Of a DNA stretch of 64,000 bases, positions 35,001-43,994 are shown piece after piece (the first letter of the stretch is position 1; the number at the start of each line of letters is the position of its first letter). This DNA comes from CBDDLD01 sp965250025 (GTDB lineage Bacteria > Bacteroidota > Bacteroidia > Flavobacteriales > Flavobacteriaceae): positions 806,001 through 870,000 of the forward strand of contig OZ252283.1 in NCBI GenBank assembly GCA_965250025.1, given 5' to 3'. A model generated the notes under the pieces. The model saw only the letters and a program-made list of their open reading frames with translations, was not told the DNA's origin and searched no databases. Both the position numbers and the translations under genes were made by a program.

Positions 35001-36013
35001 ATACCCAGGGCATTTTTATAGTGGGGTAAGATACTAATAAATTTATCAATAGTAGCTTGTAAAGTCATTTGAGTTTTTCCTCCGGCAGCATTTGTATGAC
35101 CTCCGCCCCCAAAATGTGACCTGGAAAATTCATTAACCGAGAAATCGCCTTTGCTTCTCAACGATATTTTTATGATGCCTTCTTGAGTATTTTCTATAAA
35201 AATGGCTGCAAGAATGATGCCTTTGATCGATAAGGCGTAATTTACAAAGCCTTCAGTATCTCCTTTTTTAAAATTAAACGCATCCAGTTCTGCCTGCGAT
35301 AATGTGATATAAGCGGTTCTGTATTCAGGAATTAGTTTTAAATTTTGCATGGCTCTCCCTAACAACTGCATGCGCGAGTAACTATTGGTGTCATAGATAT
35401 TATTATGAATTTGGGCGTTATTAGCACCTTTTCGTATCAAATCTCCAATAATCTCATGGGTTCTGCTCGTTGTAGCCGGGAACCTAAACGATCCGGTGTC
35501 TGTCATGATTCCTGTATAAATGCATGTGGCCATATCGGCATTGATCAGATCCACATTGCCCAATAGCTCAATAAAATGATACACCATTTCACAAGTAGAA
35601 GACATGCTGGCATCGGAATACGTATACTTGGCATAATCATCAGGTTGCTGGTGGTGATCTATCATAATGAATGTTGCATTTGACTTTTCGAGTTCACTGG
35701 CCATATCACCTGCACGATGTAAGGCATTAAAATCTAAGGTAAAAATGATATCAGCTTCGTGTATTAGTGCTATCGAGGCTTCCTTTTGACTATCGTACTT
35801 TAATATGGTGTCTTCACCCGGTATCCATTTTAAAAAATCAGGATAGTCATTTGGTGCAATTACCCTAACATTATGTTTGTGTAAATTAAGGTAGTGGTAT
35901 AAGCCCAATGTTGAACCTATAGCATCTCCATCAGGATTTCTATGCGGAACAATCACACATTGTTTAGGGGTATTTAATAATGCTTTTACAGCTGAAATGT
36001 CTTCTTTATTCAT
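34997..36013 (-). CDS. DHH-family phosphoesterase (NrnA-like oligoribonuclease/pAp phosphatase)
   Basis: 338 aa. The DHH domain carries VIVPHRNPDGDAIGS (metal ligands), FTLDFNALHRAGD and MIDHHQQPDD; the DHHA1 domain has the C-terminal GGGGHTNAAGG. This is the nanoRNase/3'-phosphoadenosine-5'-phosphate phosphatase architecture, degrading short oligoribonucleotides. It is the first gene of the operon with gldI and the isomerase fusion, an order common in flavobacteria. It is divergent from ndk across 87 bp. Confidence 0.92.
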   Translation of the reverse strand: MNKEDISAVKALLNTPKQCVIVPHRNPDGDAIGSTLGLYHYLNLHKHNVRVIAPNDYPDFLKWIPGEDTILKYDSQKEASIALIHEADIIFTLDFNALHRAGDMASELEKSNATFIMIDHHQQPDDYAKYTYSDASMSSTCEMVYHFIELLGNVDLINADMATCIYTGIMTDTGSFRFPATTSRTHEIIGDLIRKGANNAQIHNNIYDTNSYSRMQLLGRAMQNLKLIPEYRTAYITLSQAELDAFNFKKGDTEGFVNYALSIKGIILAAIFIENTQEGIIKISLRSKGDFSVNEFSRSHFGGGGHTNAAGGKTQMTLQATIDKFISILPHYKNALGI

Positions 36014-36050
36014 GGCGTACGAAGATACAATTTTTTAATATCTACAGCTG

Positions 36051-36080
36051 TTGATTTATTAAAGAAATGCATTACTTTTG
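36051..36080 (+). promoter_or_regulatory. Promoter of ndk (TTG-N19-TACTTTTG)
   Basis: TTG at 36051-36053 and TACTTTTG at 36073-36080, 19 bp apart: a full match to the Bacteroidota -33/-7 consensus, 21 bp before the ATG. Confidence 0.75.
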
Positions 36081-36100
36081 CACGACATTAAAAATACACT

Positions 36101-36520
36101 ATGGCAACTAACAGAACATTTACCATGCTTAAGCCAGATGCTGTTGAAAAAGGACACATCGGCGCAATATTAGAAAAAATAACAGCTTCAGGATTTAGAA
36201 TCGTAGCTATGAAGCTTACTCAAATGACAACTGCCGATGCTCAGGCTTTTTACGCAATACACAAAGAACGACCATTCTTTGGAGAATTGGTAGAATACAT
36301 GACCAGAGGACCAATTGTAGCAGCTATTTTAGAGAAAGAAAATGCAGTAGAAGATTTTAGAACTTTAATAGGGGCTACCAATCCTGCTGATGCGGCCGAA
36401 GGTACTATCCGTAAATTATATGCAGCTTCTATTGGTGAAAATGCAGTACATGGTAGTGATAGCGATGAAAATGCAGCTATTGAAGGTGCTTTTCACTTTT
36501 CGGGAAGAGAACAATTCTAA
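36101..36520 (+). CDS. ndk: Nucleoside diphosphate kinase
   Basis: 139 aa, usual length. It transfers phosphate between NTPs and NDPs through a phospho-histidine. Visible family marks: MLKPDAVEKGHIG near the start, the catalytic H117 in ENAVHGSDS, and FFGELVEYMTRGPIVAA. Cytosolic housekeeping enzyme. A consensus promoter and a terminator frame it, so it is monocistronic. Confidence 0.98.
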   Translation: MATNRTFTMLKPDAVEKGHIGAILEKITASGFRIVAMKLTQMTTADAQAFYAIHKERPFFGELVEYMTRGPIVAAILEKENAVEDFRTLIGATNPADAAEGTIRKLYAASIGENAVHGSDSDENAAIEGAFHFSGREQF

Positions 36521-36540
36521 GCTAGAACATATTTTAATAT

Positions 36541-36573
36541 GAAAAAGCATAATCCTTGGGGTTATGCTTTTTT
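36541..36573 (+). terminator. Terminator after ndk
   Basis: AAAAAGCATAA-TCCTTGGGG-TTATGCTTTTTT, about an 11-bp stem with a T tail. It probably also serves the convergent DUF721 gene. Confidence 0.88.
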
Positions 36574-36591
36574 ATATCAGGACTTAACGTA

Positions 36592-36888
36592 TTATCTAAG
36601 CACTAATTTTTTGATGACCTCTTTACCAATGTCTTCATTCAGCATGGCAATGATCTTCTCTGTACCATAGCTTAATTCTTCGCGTAATACACTAGAGCTT
36701 AATTGTACGTATAAGGTTTCATGCTTTAGTTCAATAGCTGTGGTGTAATTGTTGACACCATTACCCATAAGGCTTGCCCAAGCATCACGCACGTTGACTT
36801 TATCCAATCCGGTTTGCAGATTGTTGGTTTCTACAAACTCTTTTAGGATATCTTCAATAGGTAAATGTTCATTTTTACGCTTTGCCAT
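36592..36888 (-). CDS. DUF721/DciA-like protein
   Basis: 98 aa. The small domain with 'DAWASLMGNGVNNYTTAIELKHETLYVQLSSSVLREELSYG' is the DUF721 (DciA) fold, linked to loading of the replicative helicase in other bacteria. It is the last of three minus-strand genes after recF and a lipocalin-like lipoprotein, 7 bp behind the latter. The replication link to recF supports the assignment. Confidence 0.88.
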   Translation of the reverse strand: MAKRKNEHLPIEDILKEFVETNNLQTGLDKVNVRDAWASLMGNGVNNYTTAIELKHETLYVQLSSSVLREELSYGTEKIIAMLNEDIGKEVIKKLVLR

Positions 36889-36895
36889 AGATTAA

Positions 36896-37336
36896 CTATT
36901 CTTCAAGGTTCAATTCAATAGAAGTATAACGTTTGTATAAATATACAGCCTTATTTTGGTTTATGATCTTTAACTGAGTCTCATTAGCATCTATAACGGT
37001 TTCTTTCCAGGAAGCGTATGGTGTTTTATAATATAAGTGCAGACTGTCACCCTCAATTTTTGCGGTAATGTGTTCCACGTCTTCGGAAGTTTGATAGCTA
37101 TTATTAAATCCGGGTTTCAGTTTTTTTCGAAACCCGATAAGGCTGTCATTGAGCATGATATAATCAATGGTTTCGTTATAACTGTATTCTTTTTTACTGC
37201 CGTCGGGCATGGTGACTTCTTGTATCTCCCAATAGCCGTTGATTTTAAGAATAAAACCATTTGGATCTTTACTACAAGACGTACATAGTACAACGACAGA
37301 TATCAATAGTATTGGTATGAATTTTAGTCTTTTCAT
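36896..37336 (-). CDS. Lipocalin-like lipoprotein
   Basis: 146 aa. Lipobox in MKRLKFIPILLISVVVLCTSC. The body starts GFILKINGYWEIQEVTMPDGSKKEY, the pattern of small lipocalin-like lipoproteins of Bacteroidota, and continues in beta-strands with DVEHITAKIEGDSLHLYYKT. Ligand unknown. It sits between recF (6 bp upstream) and the DUF721 gene (7 bp downstream), apparently as part of a fixed flavobacterial trio. Confidence 0.8.
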   Translation of the reverse strand: MKRLKFIPILLISVVVLCTSCSKDPNGFILKINGYWEIQEVTMPDGSKKEYSYNETIDYIMLNDSLIGFRKKLKPGFNNSYQTSEDVEHITAKIEGDSLHLYYKTPYASWKETVIDANETQLKIINQNKAVYLYKRYTSIELNLEE

Positions 37337-37342
37337 AGGACG

Positions 37343-38422
37343 TTAGAGCTTGAAAATTTTATAGGTTTGGTGAATTTGTTTGACCACAGCTTCAGTCCGT
37401 TCAGCATGTGTGTCGCTGATAAAGATTTGGCCAAAATTTTCATCATTGACCAAACTGATGATTTGTGCTACGCGATTTTCATCCAGTTTATCAAAGATAT
37501 CATCTAAAAGTAAGATGGGAGGCACCCCGCATTGTAATTTGATAAAATCAAACTGTGCCAGCTTTAAAGCTACAAGGAAGGATTTTTGCTGACCCTGACT
37601 GCCAAATTTTTTGATTGGATGATCGTCAATTAAAAAGTTAAGATCATCCTTATGAACACCAACACTAGTATACTGCAATGCTTTATCCTTATTGATATTA
37701 GATGCTAACAGTGCAATTAGTGTATCATCCTTAAGATCACTTTTGTAGTTTATACTTACCCGTTCTTTGCTGTTACTAATGGCTTTATAACGCAGTTTAA
37801 AAATAGGGATAAAGGTTTTTAAAAATGCATTACGTTTGTCGTAGATCAATTGCCCATACTGATTGAGTTGGTCATTGTATATGCTTATAGTATCGGCATT
37901 GAAAGTATTGTTAAGTGCAAAATATTTTAATAATGCGTTACGTTGGGCTAGTACTTTGTTGTAACTAATTACCGCCTCTAAATATGCTTTATCACTCTGA
38001 GATATAACGCTGTCAATAAATTTGCGTCTTACATCACTGCCTTCAGCAATTAGGTTTCTATCGGCGGGAGAAATAATAACAAGGGGAATAAAACCGATAT
38101 GTTCACTAAACTTATCGTAGTTTTTACCATTGCGTTTAATGATCTTTTTCTGCCCTCGTTTCAAGGATACAATGATCTTTTCCTGACGGTCATGCTTTGT
38201 AAAGCTCCCATCCACCACAAAGAAATCCGCATTGTGTTTAATATTCTGTAAAGCAATGGGATTAAAATAACTCTTGCCAAATGCGAGGTGATATATGGCA
38301 TCCAATGTATTGGTTTTACCTATACCATTAGCACCAACGAAGCAATTGATCTTGGAGTCAAAGTCAAAAACCTGACTTTCAAAATTTTTATAATTTACAA
38401 GGGATAGTGTATTCAGAATCAT
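37343..38422 (-). CDS. recF: DNA replication/repair protein RecF
   Basis: 359 aa. SMC-like ATPase: Walker A GANGIGKTN at about 31-39, ABC signature region in the middle (FGSQGQQKSFLVALKLAQF), Walker B PPILLLDDIFDKLDENR. It helps load RecA at gaps with RecOR. Its N-terminus (LNTLSLVNYKNFESQVF) is typical. First gene of the recF-lipocalin-DUF721 unit. Confidence 0.97.
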   Translation of the reverse strand: MILNTLSLVNYKNFESQVFDFDSKINCFVGANGIGKTNTLDAIYHLAFGKSYFNPIALQNIKHNADFFVVDGSFTKHDRQEKIIVSLKRGQKKIIKRNGKNYDKFSEHIGFIPLVIISPADRNLIAEGSDVRRKFIDSVISQSDKAYLEAVISYNKVLAQRNALLKYFALNNTFNADTISIYNDQLNQYGQLIYDKRNAFLKTFIPIFKLRYKAISNSKERVSINYKSDLKDDTLIALLASNINKDKALQYTSVGVHKDDLNFLIDDHPIKKFGSQGQQKSFLVALKLAQFDFIKLQCGVPPILLLDDIFDKLDENRVAQIISLVNDENFGQIFISDTHAERTEAVVKQIHQTYKIFKL

Positions 38423-38530
38423 AAAAAGAGCACTCTAAACGACTTAAAATTGTACTTCTAATGCTTTAAATCCTGTGCAAATTATTGAAAAATAACAAAT
38501 AAATAACCTTTTATTTACCAATAAAAATTT

Positions 38531-38538
38531 TATTTTTG
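38531..38538 (+). promoter_or_regulatory. Putative -7 box (TATTTTTG) of the TPR-ribH unit
   Basis: Matches TAnnTTTG 21 bp before the ATG at 38560. A TTTT(A) run about 20 bp upstream could stand for the -33 element. Confidence 0.5.
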
Positions 38539-38559
38539 CGGCGCATAAATTGAGAATGT

Positions 38560-39324
38560 ATGGCAACGTATAAGAAAAGAGGATATAAACCAAAAACCCA
38601 AAAGGAGAAGGTTGAAGTTATTGAAGAAAGCTCAACAACAGCTGAAGTATTTAACACTTTAGATGAGTCTGCTTCAAAGACCGAAGAATGGGTTGTGAAA
38701 AATCAGAATGTCATTTTTGGTGTTATAGGTTTTATAGCAGCTGTAGTATTAGGTTATATGGGATATAATAAATTTATCGCAGAACCTAATGCAAAAGAAG
38801 CAATGAATGAGATGTTTACAGCACAAAAGTATTTTGATCAGGCTGTAAATGCTGCAGAAAAAGATTCATTATTTGCCCTGTCATTAAATGGCGCAGAAGG
38901 AAAGTATGGGATGTTAGATATCGTCAAGGAATACGGTGGTACTCCTGCTGGAAATTTAGCAAATTATTATGCCGGTATGGCATATTTGAATATGAAAGAT
39001 TATAAGAATGCGATTGAGTATTTGAATAACTTTTCAAGTGACGATATTATGCTTTCTTCTATTGCCAAAGGCGGTATTGGGGATGCTTTTATGCAATTAG
39101 ATCAACCGACAGAAGCCTTAGATTACTATGAGCAAGCTATTAAAGCGAGTACTAACGATTTTACAACGCCAATGTATTTGCTAAAAGCAGCAAAAGTAGC
39201 TATTAAATCTGGTGATTATGCTAAAGCATTAACTTACTTAAAACGTATAAAATCTGAATTTTCAAAATCTACCGAAGCAACGAAGGTGGATGTGTTAATT
39301 GGAGAAGCAGAAGCTAGCTTATAG
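38560..39324 (+). CDS. TPR membrane protein (YfgM/CcmG-like arrangement)
   Basis: 254 aa. A charged cytosolic N-terminus (about 1-48), one TM helix (about 52-70, VIFGVIGFIAAVVLGYMGY), then a periplasmic tetratricopeptide region (NLANYYAGMAYLNMKDYKNAIEYL, AKGGIGDAFMQLDQPTEALDYYEQAI, LLKAAKVAIKSGDYAKALTYLK). The layout resembles YfgM-type proteins, which assist periplasmic chaperones. It precedes ribH by 2 bp; that pairing is usual in flavobacteria though no functional link is known. Confidence 0.85.
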   Translation: MATYKKRGYKPKTQKEKVEVIEESSTTAEVFNTLDESASKTEEWVVKNQNVIFGVIGFIAAVVLGYMGYNKFIAEPNAKEAMNEMFTAQKYFDQAVNAAEKDSLFALSLNGAEGKYGMLDIVKEYGGTPAGNLANYYAGMAYLNMKDYKNAIEYLNNFSSDDIMLSSIAKGGIGDAFMQLDQPTEALDYYEQAIKASTNDFTTPMYLLKAAKVAIKSGDYAKALTYLKRIKSEFSKSTEATKVDVLIGEAEASL

Positions 39325-39326
39325 AA

Positions 39327-39809
39327 ATGGCAACAGTAAATCATAATTTATCGTCTTACGATAGATCTACAATCCCAAACGCGAAAGACTTTCGGTTTGG
39401 GATTGTTGTTTCAGAATGGAATGATACCATTACCGAAGGCTTGTATAATGGTGCTGTAGATGCGCTGACAGACTGTGGTGCTTTATCGGAAAATATAGAA
39501 CGGTGGAATGTGCCGGGCAGCTATGAACTGATCTATGGCTGTAAAAAAATGCAGACCAAAGACTTTGATGCTATCATAGCCATAGGTTCCGTGATACAAG
39601 GTGAAACCAAGCATTTTGATTTTGTATGTGAGGCCGTTTCTCAGGGCATAAAAGATCTAAATGTCCTAGACGATACGCCTGTCATTTTTTGTGTGCTTAC
39701 CGATAATACTATGCAACAGGCCATAGATCGATCGGGAGGTAAACATGGCAACAAAGGTGTAGAAGCTGCAATAGCGGCTATTAAAATGGCAGTTATCAGA
39801 TACCGATAG
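39327..39809 (+). CDS. ribH: 6,7-dimethyl-8-ribityllumazine synthase
   Basis: 160 aa, standard length. Catalyses the next-to-last step of riboflavin synthesis. Visible marks: FGIVVSEWNDTITEGL, WNVPGSYELIYGCKKM, the phosphate-loop stretch AIGSVIQGETKHFDFVCEAVSQGI with the catalytic His in the H-F-D-F segment, and PVIFCVLTDNTMQQA. Forms a lumazine-synthase shell or pentamers in the cytosol. Confidence 0.98.
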   Translation: MATVNHNLSSYDRSTIPNAKDFRFGIVVSEWNDTITEGLYNGAVDALTDCGALSENIERWNVPGSYELIYGCKKMQTKDFDAIIAIGSVIQGETKHFDFVCEAVSQGIKDLNVLDDTPVIFCVLTDNTMQQAIDRSGGKHGNKGVEAAIAAIKMAVIRYR

Positions 39810-39966
39810 TCCTGTAGCCTCACTCAAATTCATCGAATTCAAACCTGACATTTTGTGTTTTGGCAGACTTTTTGTTAACAATTTTTAGGAGTTGCAAACC
39901 TTAAATTCTCTGTAATTTAAGTACATTTGGATAACAGCAAGGTCTAAAAAATTAGAACATAAAGTT

Positions 39967-40185
39967 TTGTTTAAGCAACGCAAGCATAAACGTTTTAACT
40001 ATACCCCGCGTTATCAAAAAGATAATACATCGACAGAAGCCGAGGTTGAAGGTTTTGAAGCAAAATGGAAGAACGCCAGAAATGCTTCAAAAAAGAGGGG
40101 TAGCATATTAACAACGTTACCGGCGTTATTGATTATGCTTATTGCTATTTTAGTATTGATGTATATCTTAAAGGGTTATGAATAA
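39967..40185 (+). CDS. Small single-TM protein (family often labelled 'riboflavin synthase subunit beta')
   Basis: 72 aa with a TTG start at 39967 (no ATG or GTG fits). A basic N-terminus with FKQRKHKRFNYTPRYQ and one C-terminal TM helix (about 48-67, TLPALLIMLIAILVLMYIL). The motif F-x-Y-T-P-R-Y is shared with the next protein, a paralogue. No enzymatic residues; the common name comes from its position after ribH and should not be taken as function. Confidence 0.7.
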   Translation: MFKQRKHKRFNYTPRYQKDNTSTEAEVEGFEAKWKNARNASKKRGSILTTLPALLIMLIAILVLMYILKGYE

Positions 40186-40199
40186 TAAGATTGTGAGAT

Positions 40200-40478
40200 A
40201 TGGGACTTATTAAGTTAAAGAAAAATAAAAAATTTAGTTATACACCAAGGTACTATAAAGGTGAAGGTAATCCTTTTGAAATAAAGCATAAGTTTGATGA
40301 TCACAGAACTACTGTTGGTCCATCTAAAGGATTAAAAGGGAAGCTTAATGCCGCTATTGATGATTATAAGTACAACCCTGATGAAAATGCTAATCGCAGG
40401 GTTCTGATTATTGTTGGTGTTTTAATACTGCTTTTCCTGATTTTAATAGGGTTTGATTTAACCATCTTCTTTTCCTAA
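40200..40478 (+). CDS. Small single-TM protein, paralogue of the preceding gene
   Basis: 92 aa. Begins MGLIKLKKNKKFSYTPRYYKG, again basic then F-S-Y-T-P-R-Y, with one C-terminal TM helix (about 68-88, VLIIVGVLILLFLILIGF). It starts 14 bp after its paralogue and ends 5 bp before mutL, so it is co-transcribed with mutL and the rhomboid genes. Role unknown. Confidence 0.78.
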   Translation: MGLIKLKKNKKFSYTPRYYKGEGNPFEIKHKFDDHRTTVGPSKGLKGKLNAAIDDYKYNPDENANRRVLIIVGVLILLFLILIGFDLTIFFS

Positions 40479-40483
40479 CGTTA

Positions 40484-42343
40484 ATGGCAGATATCATTCA
40501 ACTTTTACCTGACCATGTCGCCAATCAGATCGCTGCAGGTGAAGTCGTGCAACGCCCGGCTTCAGTAGTTAAAGAATTACTGGAAAATGCTATCGATGCA
40601 GGGGCTACAGCAATAAAACTTATCATTAAAGATGCCGGTAAAACCTTAATACAGGTTATTGATAATGGTAAAGGCATGAGTACTACAGATGCACGTTTGA
40701 GTTTTGAACGTCATGCGACCTCAAAAATTACCAGTGCAGAAGATCTTTTTCAATTAAACACCAAAGGATTTCGGGGCGAAGCTTTGGCAAGTATTGCGGC
40801 TATTGCTCATGTTGAACTCAAGACCAAATTGGAAGGCGACGAACTTGGTACTGCAATTACCATTGAAGGCAGTAAGGTGAAGTTGCAGGAAGTTACCGTA
40901 ACACCAAAAGGGACATCGGTAGCGGTAAAGAATCTGTTCTTTAATATTCCGGCAAGACGAAATTTTTTAAAATCAGACGCTGTGGAATTACGCCATGTTG
41001 TCGATGAGTTTCATCGTGTGGCATTGGCACATTCCGATATAGAGTTTGTATGTTATCATAATGGCAGTGAACTTTTTAATTTACCCAAAAGTAATTACCG
41101 ACAGCGTGTAGTGAATATCTTTGGGGCTAAAACCAATGAAAAATTGGTGCCTGTGGAAGAACAAACTGAAGTGTTGACCATTTCTGGATTTATTGGTAAA
41201 CCTGAGTTTTCCAAGAAAACAAAATCCGAACAGTTTTTCTTTGTTAATCAGCGTTTTATAAAGAGTCCATACTTGAATCATGCCATTAACTCAGCTTTTG
41301 AAGGACTCCTGAAACCGGGATATCACCCGAGTTACTTTCTAAATCTTACTGTTGATCCCAACACTATTGATATCAACATACATCCTACAAAAACCGAAAT
41401 AAAATTTGATGACGAACACACGCTATATGCCATTTTGAGATCTGCGGTAAAGCATAGTTTAGGGCAATTTAACATAGCGCCAATATTAGATTTTGACAGT
41501 AACACCAATCTGGATACGCCATATGATTTTAAAGATAAAACAGGTGTAGCACCAACGATTGAGGTAGATCGATCATTTAATCCATTTAAAGCAGATACAA
41601 AGCCTTCAAAAACAGGTACTTCAAAATATTATAAACCCAACACGCCAGCTCCGGAATGGGAGAGTTTGTATGTAGGGTTAAAAACAGAGGATAAAACAAC
41701 GGACCAGAATTTTAGCGAGGTCACTTTTGAAAGTGAAGAGATCAATGCTCAACTGTTTGAAACACAAAATGCTATAGCTACTCACAAAACTTCGTTTCAG
41801 CTACAGCAGAAATATATTGTGAGTACCATCAAATCCGGAATGCTCATTGTAGATCAGAGTAAAGCACACCAACGCATCCTTTACGAGAATTATTTGAAGG
41901 TGTTGACCCTTAAGGAAGCCACTTCACAACAGTTATTGTTTCCGTTAGAGTTGAATTTTTCAGTACAGGAGATCGCCTGTATTCAGCAATTGCGCGCCGA
42001 ATTGGAACATACTGGTTTTGTGTTTTCCGAACTCAAAGAAGAAGCATTGACTATAACCGGAGTTCCTGTAGGGATTACAGATAGTGAAGTAGGTATGGTC
42101 TTAGAGCAATTGATCAGTGATGTGGAACATGATGTCCCGGATCAGAATTTTAGCCCTGCAGATCTATTGGCCAAATCCATGGCGAAAAGCTTAGCCATTA
42201 AAACCGGACAGGTATTAACTATTGAAGAGCAAGAGCATTTATTAGACAGCCTGTTTGCTTGTAAAGAACCTTCGGTATCGCCCACTAATAAAACAACGTT
42301 TATAACTTTAGGGGTAGATGCCATTGAAAAAAAGTTCATATAA
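40484..42343 (+). CDS. mutL: DNA mismatch repair protein MutL
   Basis: 619 aa. GHKL ATPase N-terminus with ENAIDAGAT, DNGKGM, FERHATSKI and GFRGEALASI; a transducer domain follows; then a variable linker (about 340-430) and a C-terminal dimerisation/endonuclease region. The usual DQHAxxE metal-binding motif reads DQSKAHQRILYE here (VDQSKAHQRI), and the terminal CPHGRP-type motif is not seen, so nicking activity is uncertain. Couples MutS to repair. Confidence 0.96.
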   Translation: MADIIQLLPDHVANQIAAGEVVQRPASVVKELLENAIDAGATAIKLIIKDAGKTLIQVIDNGKGMSTTDARLSFERHATSKITSAEDLFQLNTKGFRGEALASIAAIAHVELKTKLEGDELGTAITIEGSKVKLQEVTVTPKGTSVAVKNLFFNIPARRNFLKSDAVELRHVVDEFHRVALAHSDIEFVCYHNGSELFNLPKSNYRQRVVNIFGAKTNEKLVPVEEQTEVLTISGFIGKPEFSKKTKSEQFFFVNQRFIKSPYLNHAINSAFEGLLKPGYHPSYFLNLTVDPNTIDINIHPTKTEIKFDDEHTLYAILRSAVKHSLGQFNIAPILDFDSNTNLDTPYDFKDKTGVAPTIEVDRSFNPFKADTKPSKTGTSKYYKPNTPAPEWESLYVGLKTEDKTTDQNFSEVTFESEEINAQLFETQNAIATHKTSFQLQQKYIVSTIKSGMLIVDQSKAHQRILYENYLKVLTLKEATSQQLLFPLELNFSVQEIACIQQLRAELEHTGFVFSELKEEALTITGVPVGITDSEVGMVLEQLISDVEHDVPDQNFSPADLLAKSMAKSLAIKTGQVLTIEEQEHLLDSLFACKEPSVSPTNKTTFITLGVDAIEKKFI

Positions 42344-42350
42344 TTAAATT

Positions 42351-43109
42351 ATGAGATTAGGAATTACAGATGCAGTAAAGCATTTAATTATTATCAATGT
42401 GGTGATGTTTATCGGTACATTGTCCATAGGTGGGGGGGAGTTGTTTTATCGTTTGTTCGGCTTATATTTTCCGGAAAATGAGTTGTTTAAACTTTGGCAG
42501 CTGATGACGCATATGTTTATGCATGGGGACCAGTCTCATATATTCTTTAATATGTTATTGTTATTTTTAGTTGGTGTTCATGTGGAATATGCATTAGGTA
42601 CTAAGCGTTTTGTTTTTTTATATTTATCAGCTGGTTTGGGAGGAGCTCTACTGACACTTTTAATTGATTATATTCAGTTCACTATAATAACTAAAGAAAT
42701 AATTGATGCAGGATTTTTAAAGCATGATATTTATAATTTAGTCAGTCAAGGTATGTATGATAAACGTTGGGAGGATGTCGTAGGTTTTGATTCGATTAAG
42801 AAACTATTATTGGATTTTAACAAATTAAGTATTGGGGCTTCAGGTGCTATTACAGGAATTTTGGCTGTATACGGTTTGATGTTTCCTAATAATGAAGTGT
42901 TTCTATTGTTTCCGCCGATACGTTTAAAAGTAAAATATTTAGTTGTAGGTATTATAGGGTCCGATTTTATATCTGCTATATTAACGGGAACTCCATTGCT
43001 TGGTAGTAGTAATATAGGTTATGTTGCTCACATAGGTGGAGCAATAACAGGTTTGATAATATATCTATTTTGGCGTAAGAATAGTATGGATCGCTACCGT
43101 TGGAATTAA
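42351..43109 (+). CDS. Rhomboid family intramembrane serine protease
   Basis: 252 aa, six TM helices. Ser-His dyad: S164 in IGASGAITGI and H227 in VAHIGGAITG; the HGDQSHIFFNM segment of TM2 is present. A long loop (about 105-155) after TM3 is an addition. It cleaves TM segments in the cytoplasmic membrane; substrates are unknown. It starts 7 bp after mutL and is followed 3 bp later by a second rhomboid gene. Confidence 0.93.
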   Translation: MRLGITDAVKHLIIINVVMFIGTLSIGGGELFYRLFGLYFPENELFKLWQLMTHMFMHGDQSHIFFNMLLLFLVGVHVEYALGTKRFVFLYLSAGLGGALLTLLIDYIQFTIITKEIIDAGFLKHDIYNLVSQGMYDKRWEDVVGFDSIKKLLLDFNKLSIGASGAITGILAVYGLMFPNNEVFLLFPPIRLKVKYLVVGIIGSDFISAILTGTPLLGSSNIGYVAHIGGAITGLIIYLFWRKNSMDRYRWN

Positions 43110-43112
43110 GTT

Positions 43113-43988
43113 ATGAGTACATTTCAAAATTTAAAATACAAGTTTGATAATCTGGATGCATTTGGGAAGATCATAGCTATAAATGCTATTGTTTTTATTG
43201 TAAATCTGATTTTACATAACCTTTTCAAATTGACATTTTTGACGACCTATTTTACCATACCATCTAATTTTAACGATTTCATATTTCAGCCCTGGTCATT
43301 AATCACCTATGGATTTATGCACAATGGGATATTCCATGTGCTTTTTAATATGCTCTTTTTATTTTATCTGTCAAGAGTATTACTGAACATCTTTAATCCT
43401 AAGATGGTGCTAAACATCTACTTTCTGGGGATCATTTTTGGAGGCCTGGCATACTTGGGGTTCAGAAACTTGATGCCCGCAGATTTTTTTGATGCTAAAG
43501 GTATTTTGTTAGGGGCTTCTGCCGGAGTTGCAGCGCTTTTGGCATTTACAGCTGTTTATTTACCAGATACGCAAATTCGTTTGTTTGGTGCATTCAATGT
43601 AAAATGGAAACATATTGCCTTGTTTTTAGTAAGTCTGGATTTGTTGAGACTTCTTTTGGGACTTAATCAGGGTGGCTATATGGCACATATGGGCGGCTAT
43701 ATCTTAGGCTATGTATATGCTACTCAATTGCAAAAAGGTAAAGATATTGGAGAGGGCTTTGGTCGTATAATGGACAGATTTATGAATATGTTCAAGCCCA
43801 AGTCTACTTTAAAAACAGTACATAGAACTAAGAGAAAAGGCAATGTTGCCGGACATAAGAAAGAAGATTTTAAGCAATACAATAAACAAAAACAGATCGA
43901 TGTTATTTTAGATAAGATCAGTAAAAGTGGTTACGAGAGCCTTACAGCTGAAGAAAAGGAGTTTTTATTTAAAGCCGGTAAAGATTAA
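43113..43988 (+). CDS. Rhomboid protease with C-terminal DUF6576-like tail
   Basis: 291 aa. Rhomboid core with TM2 motif FMHNGIFHVLFNMLF, catalytic Ser in LLGASAGVAALL and His in YMAHMGGYILGY. After the sixth TM helix a basic, soluble tail ends with QKQIDVILDKISKSGYESLTAEEKEFL, the DUF6576 motif. The tail is cytosolic and might recruit a partner. Tandem rhomboids are usual behind mutL in flavobacteria. Confidence 0.93.
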   Translation: MSTFQNLKYKFDNLDAFGKIIAINAIVFIVNLILHNLFKLTFLTTYFTIPSNFNDFIFQPWSLITYGFMHNGIFHVLFNMLFLFYLSRVLLNIFNPKMVLNIYFLGIIFGGLAYLGFRNLMPADFFDAKGILLGASAGVAALLAFTAVYLPDTQIRLFGAFNVKWKHIALFLVSLDLLRLLLGLNQGGYMAHMGGYILGYVYATQLQKGKDIGEGFGRIMDRFMNMFKPKSTLKTVHRTKRKGNVAGHKKEDFKQYNKQKQIDVILDKISKSGYESLTAEEKEFLFKAGKD

Positions 43989-43994
43989 TAATGC

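Noticed and set aside
39967..40185. Naming the protein a riboflavin synthase subunit
   Set aside because: A 72-aa basic single-TM protein has none of the features of riboflavin synthase; the label only reflects proximity to ribH.
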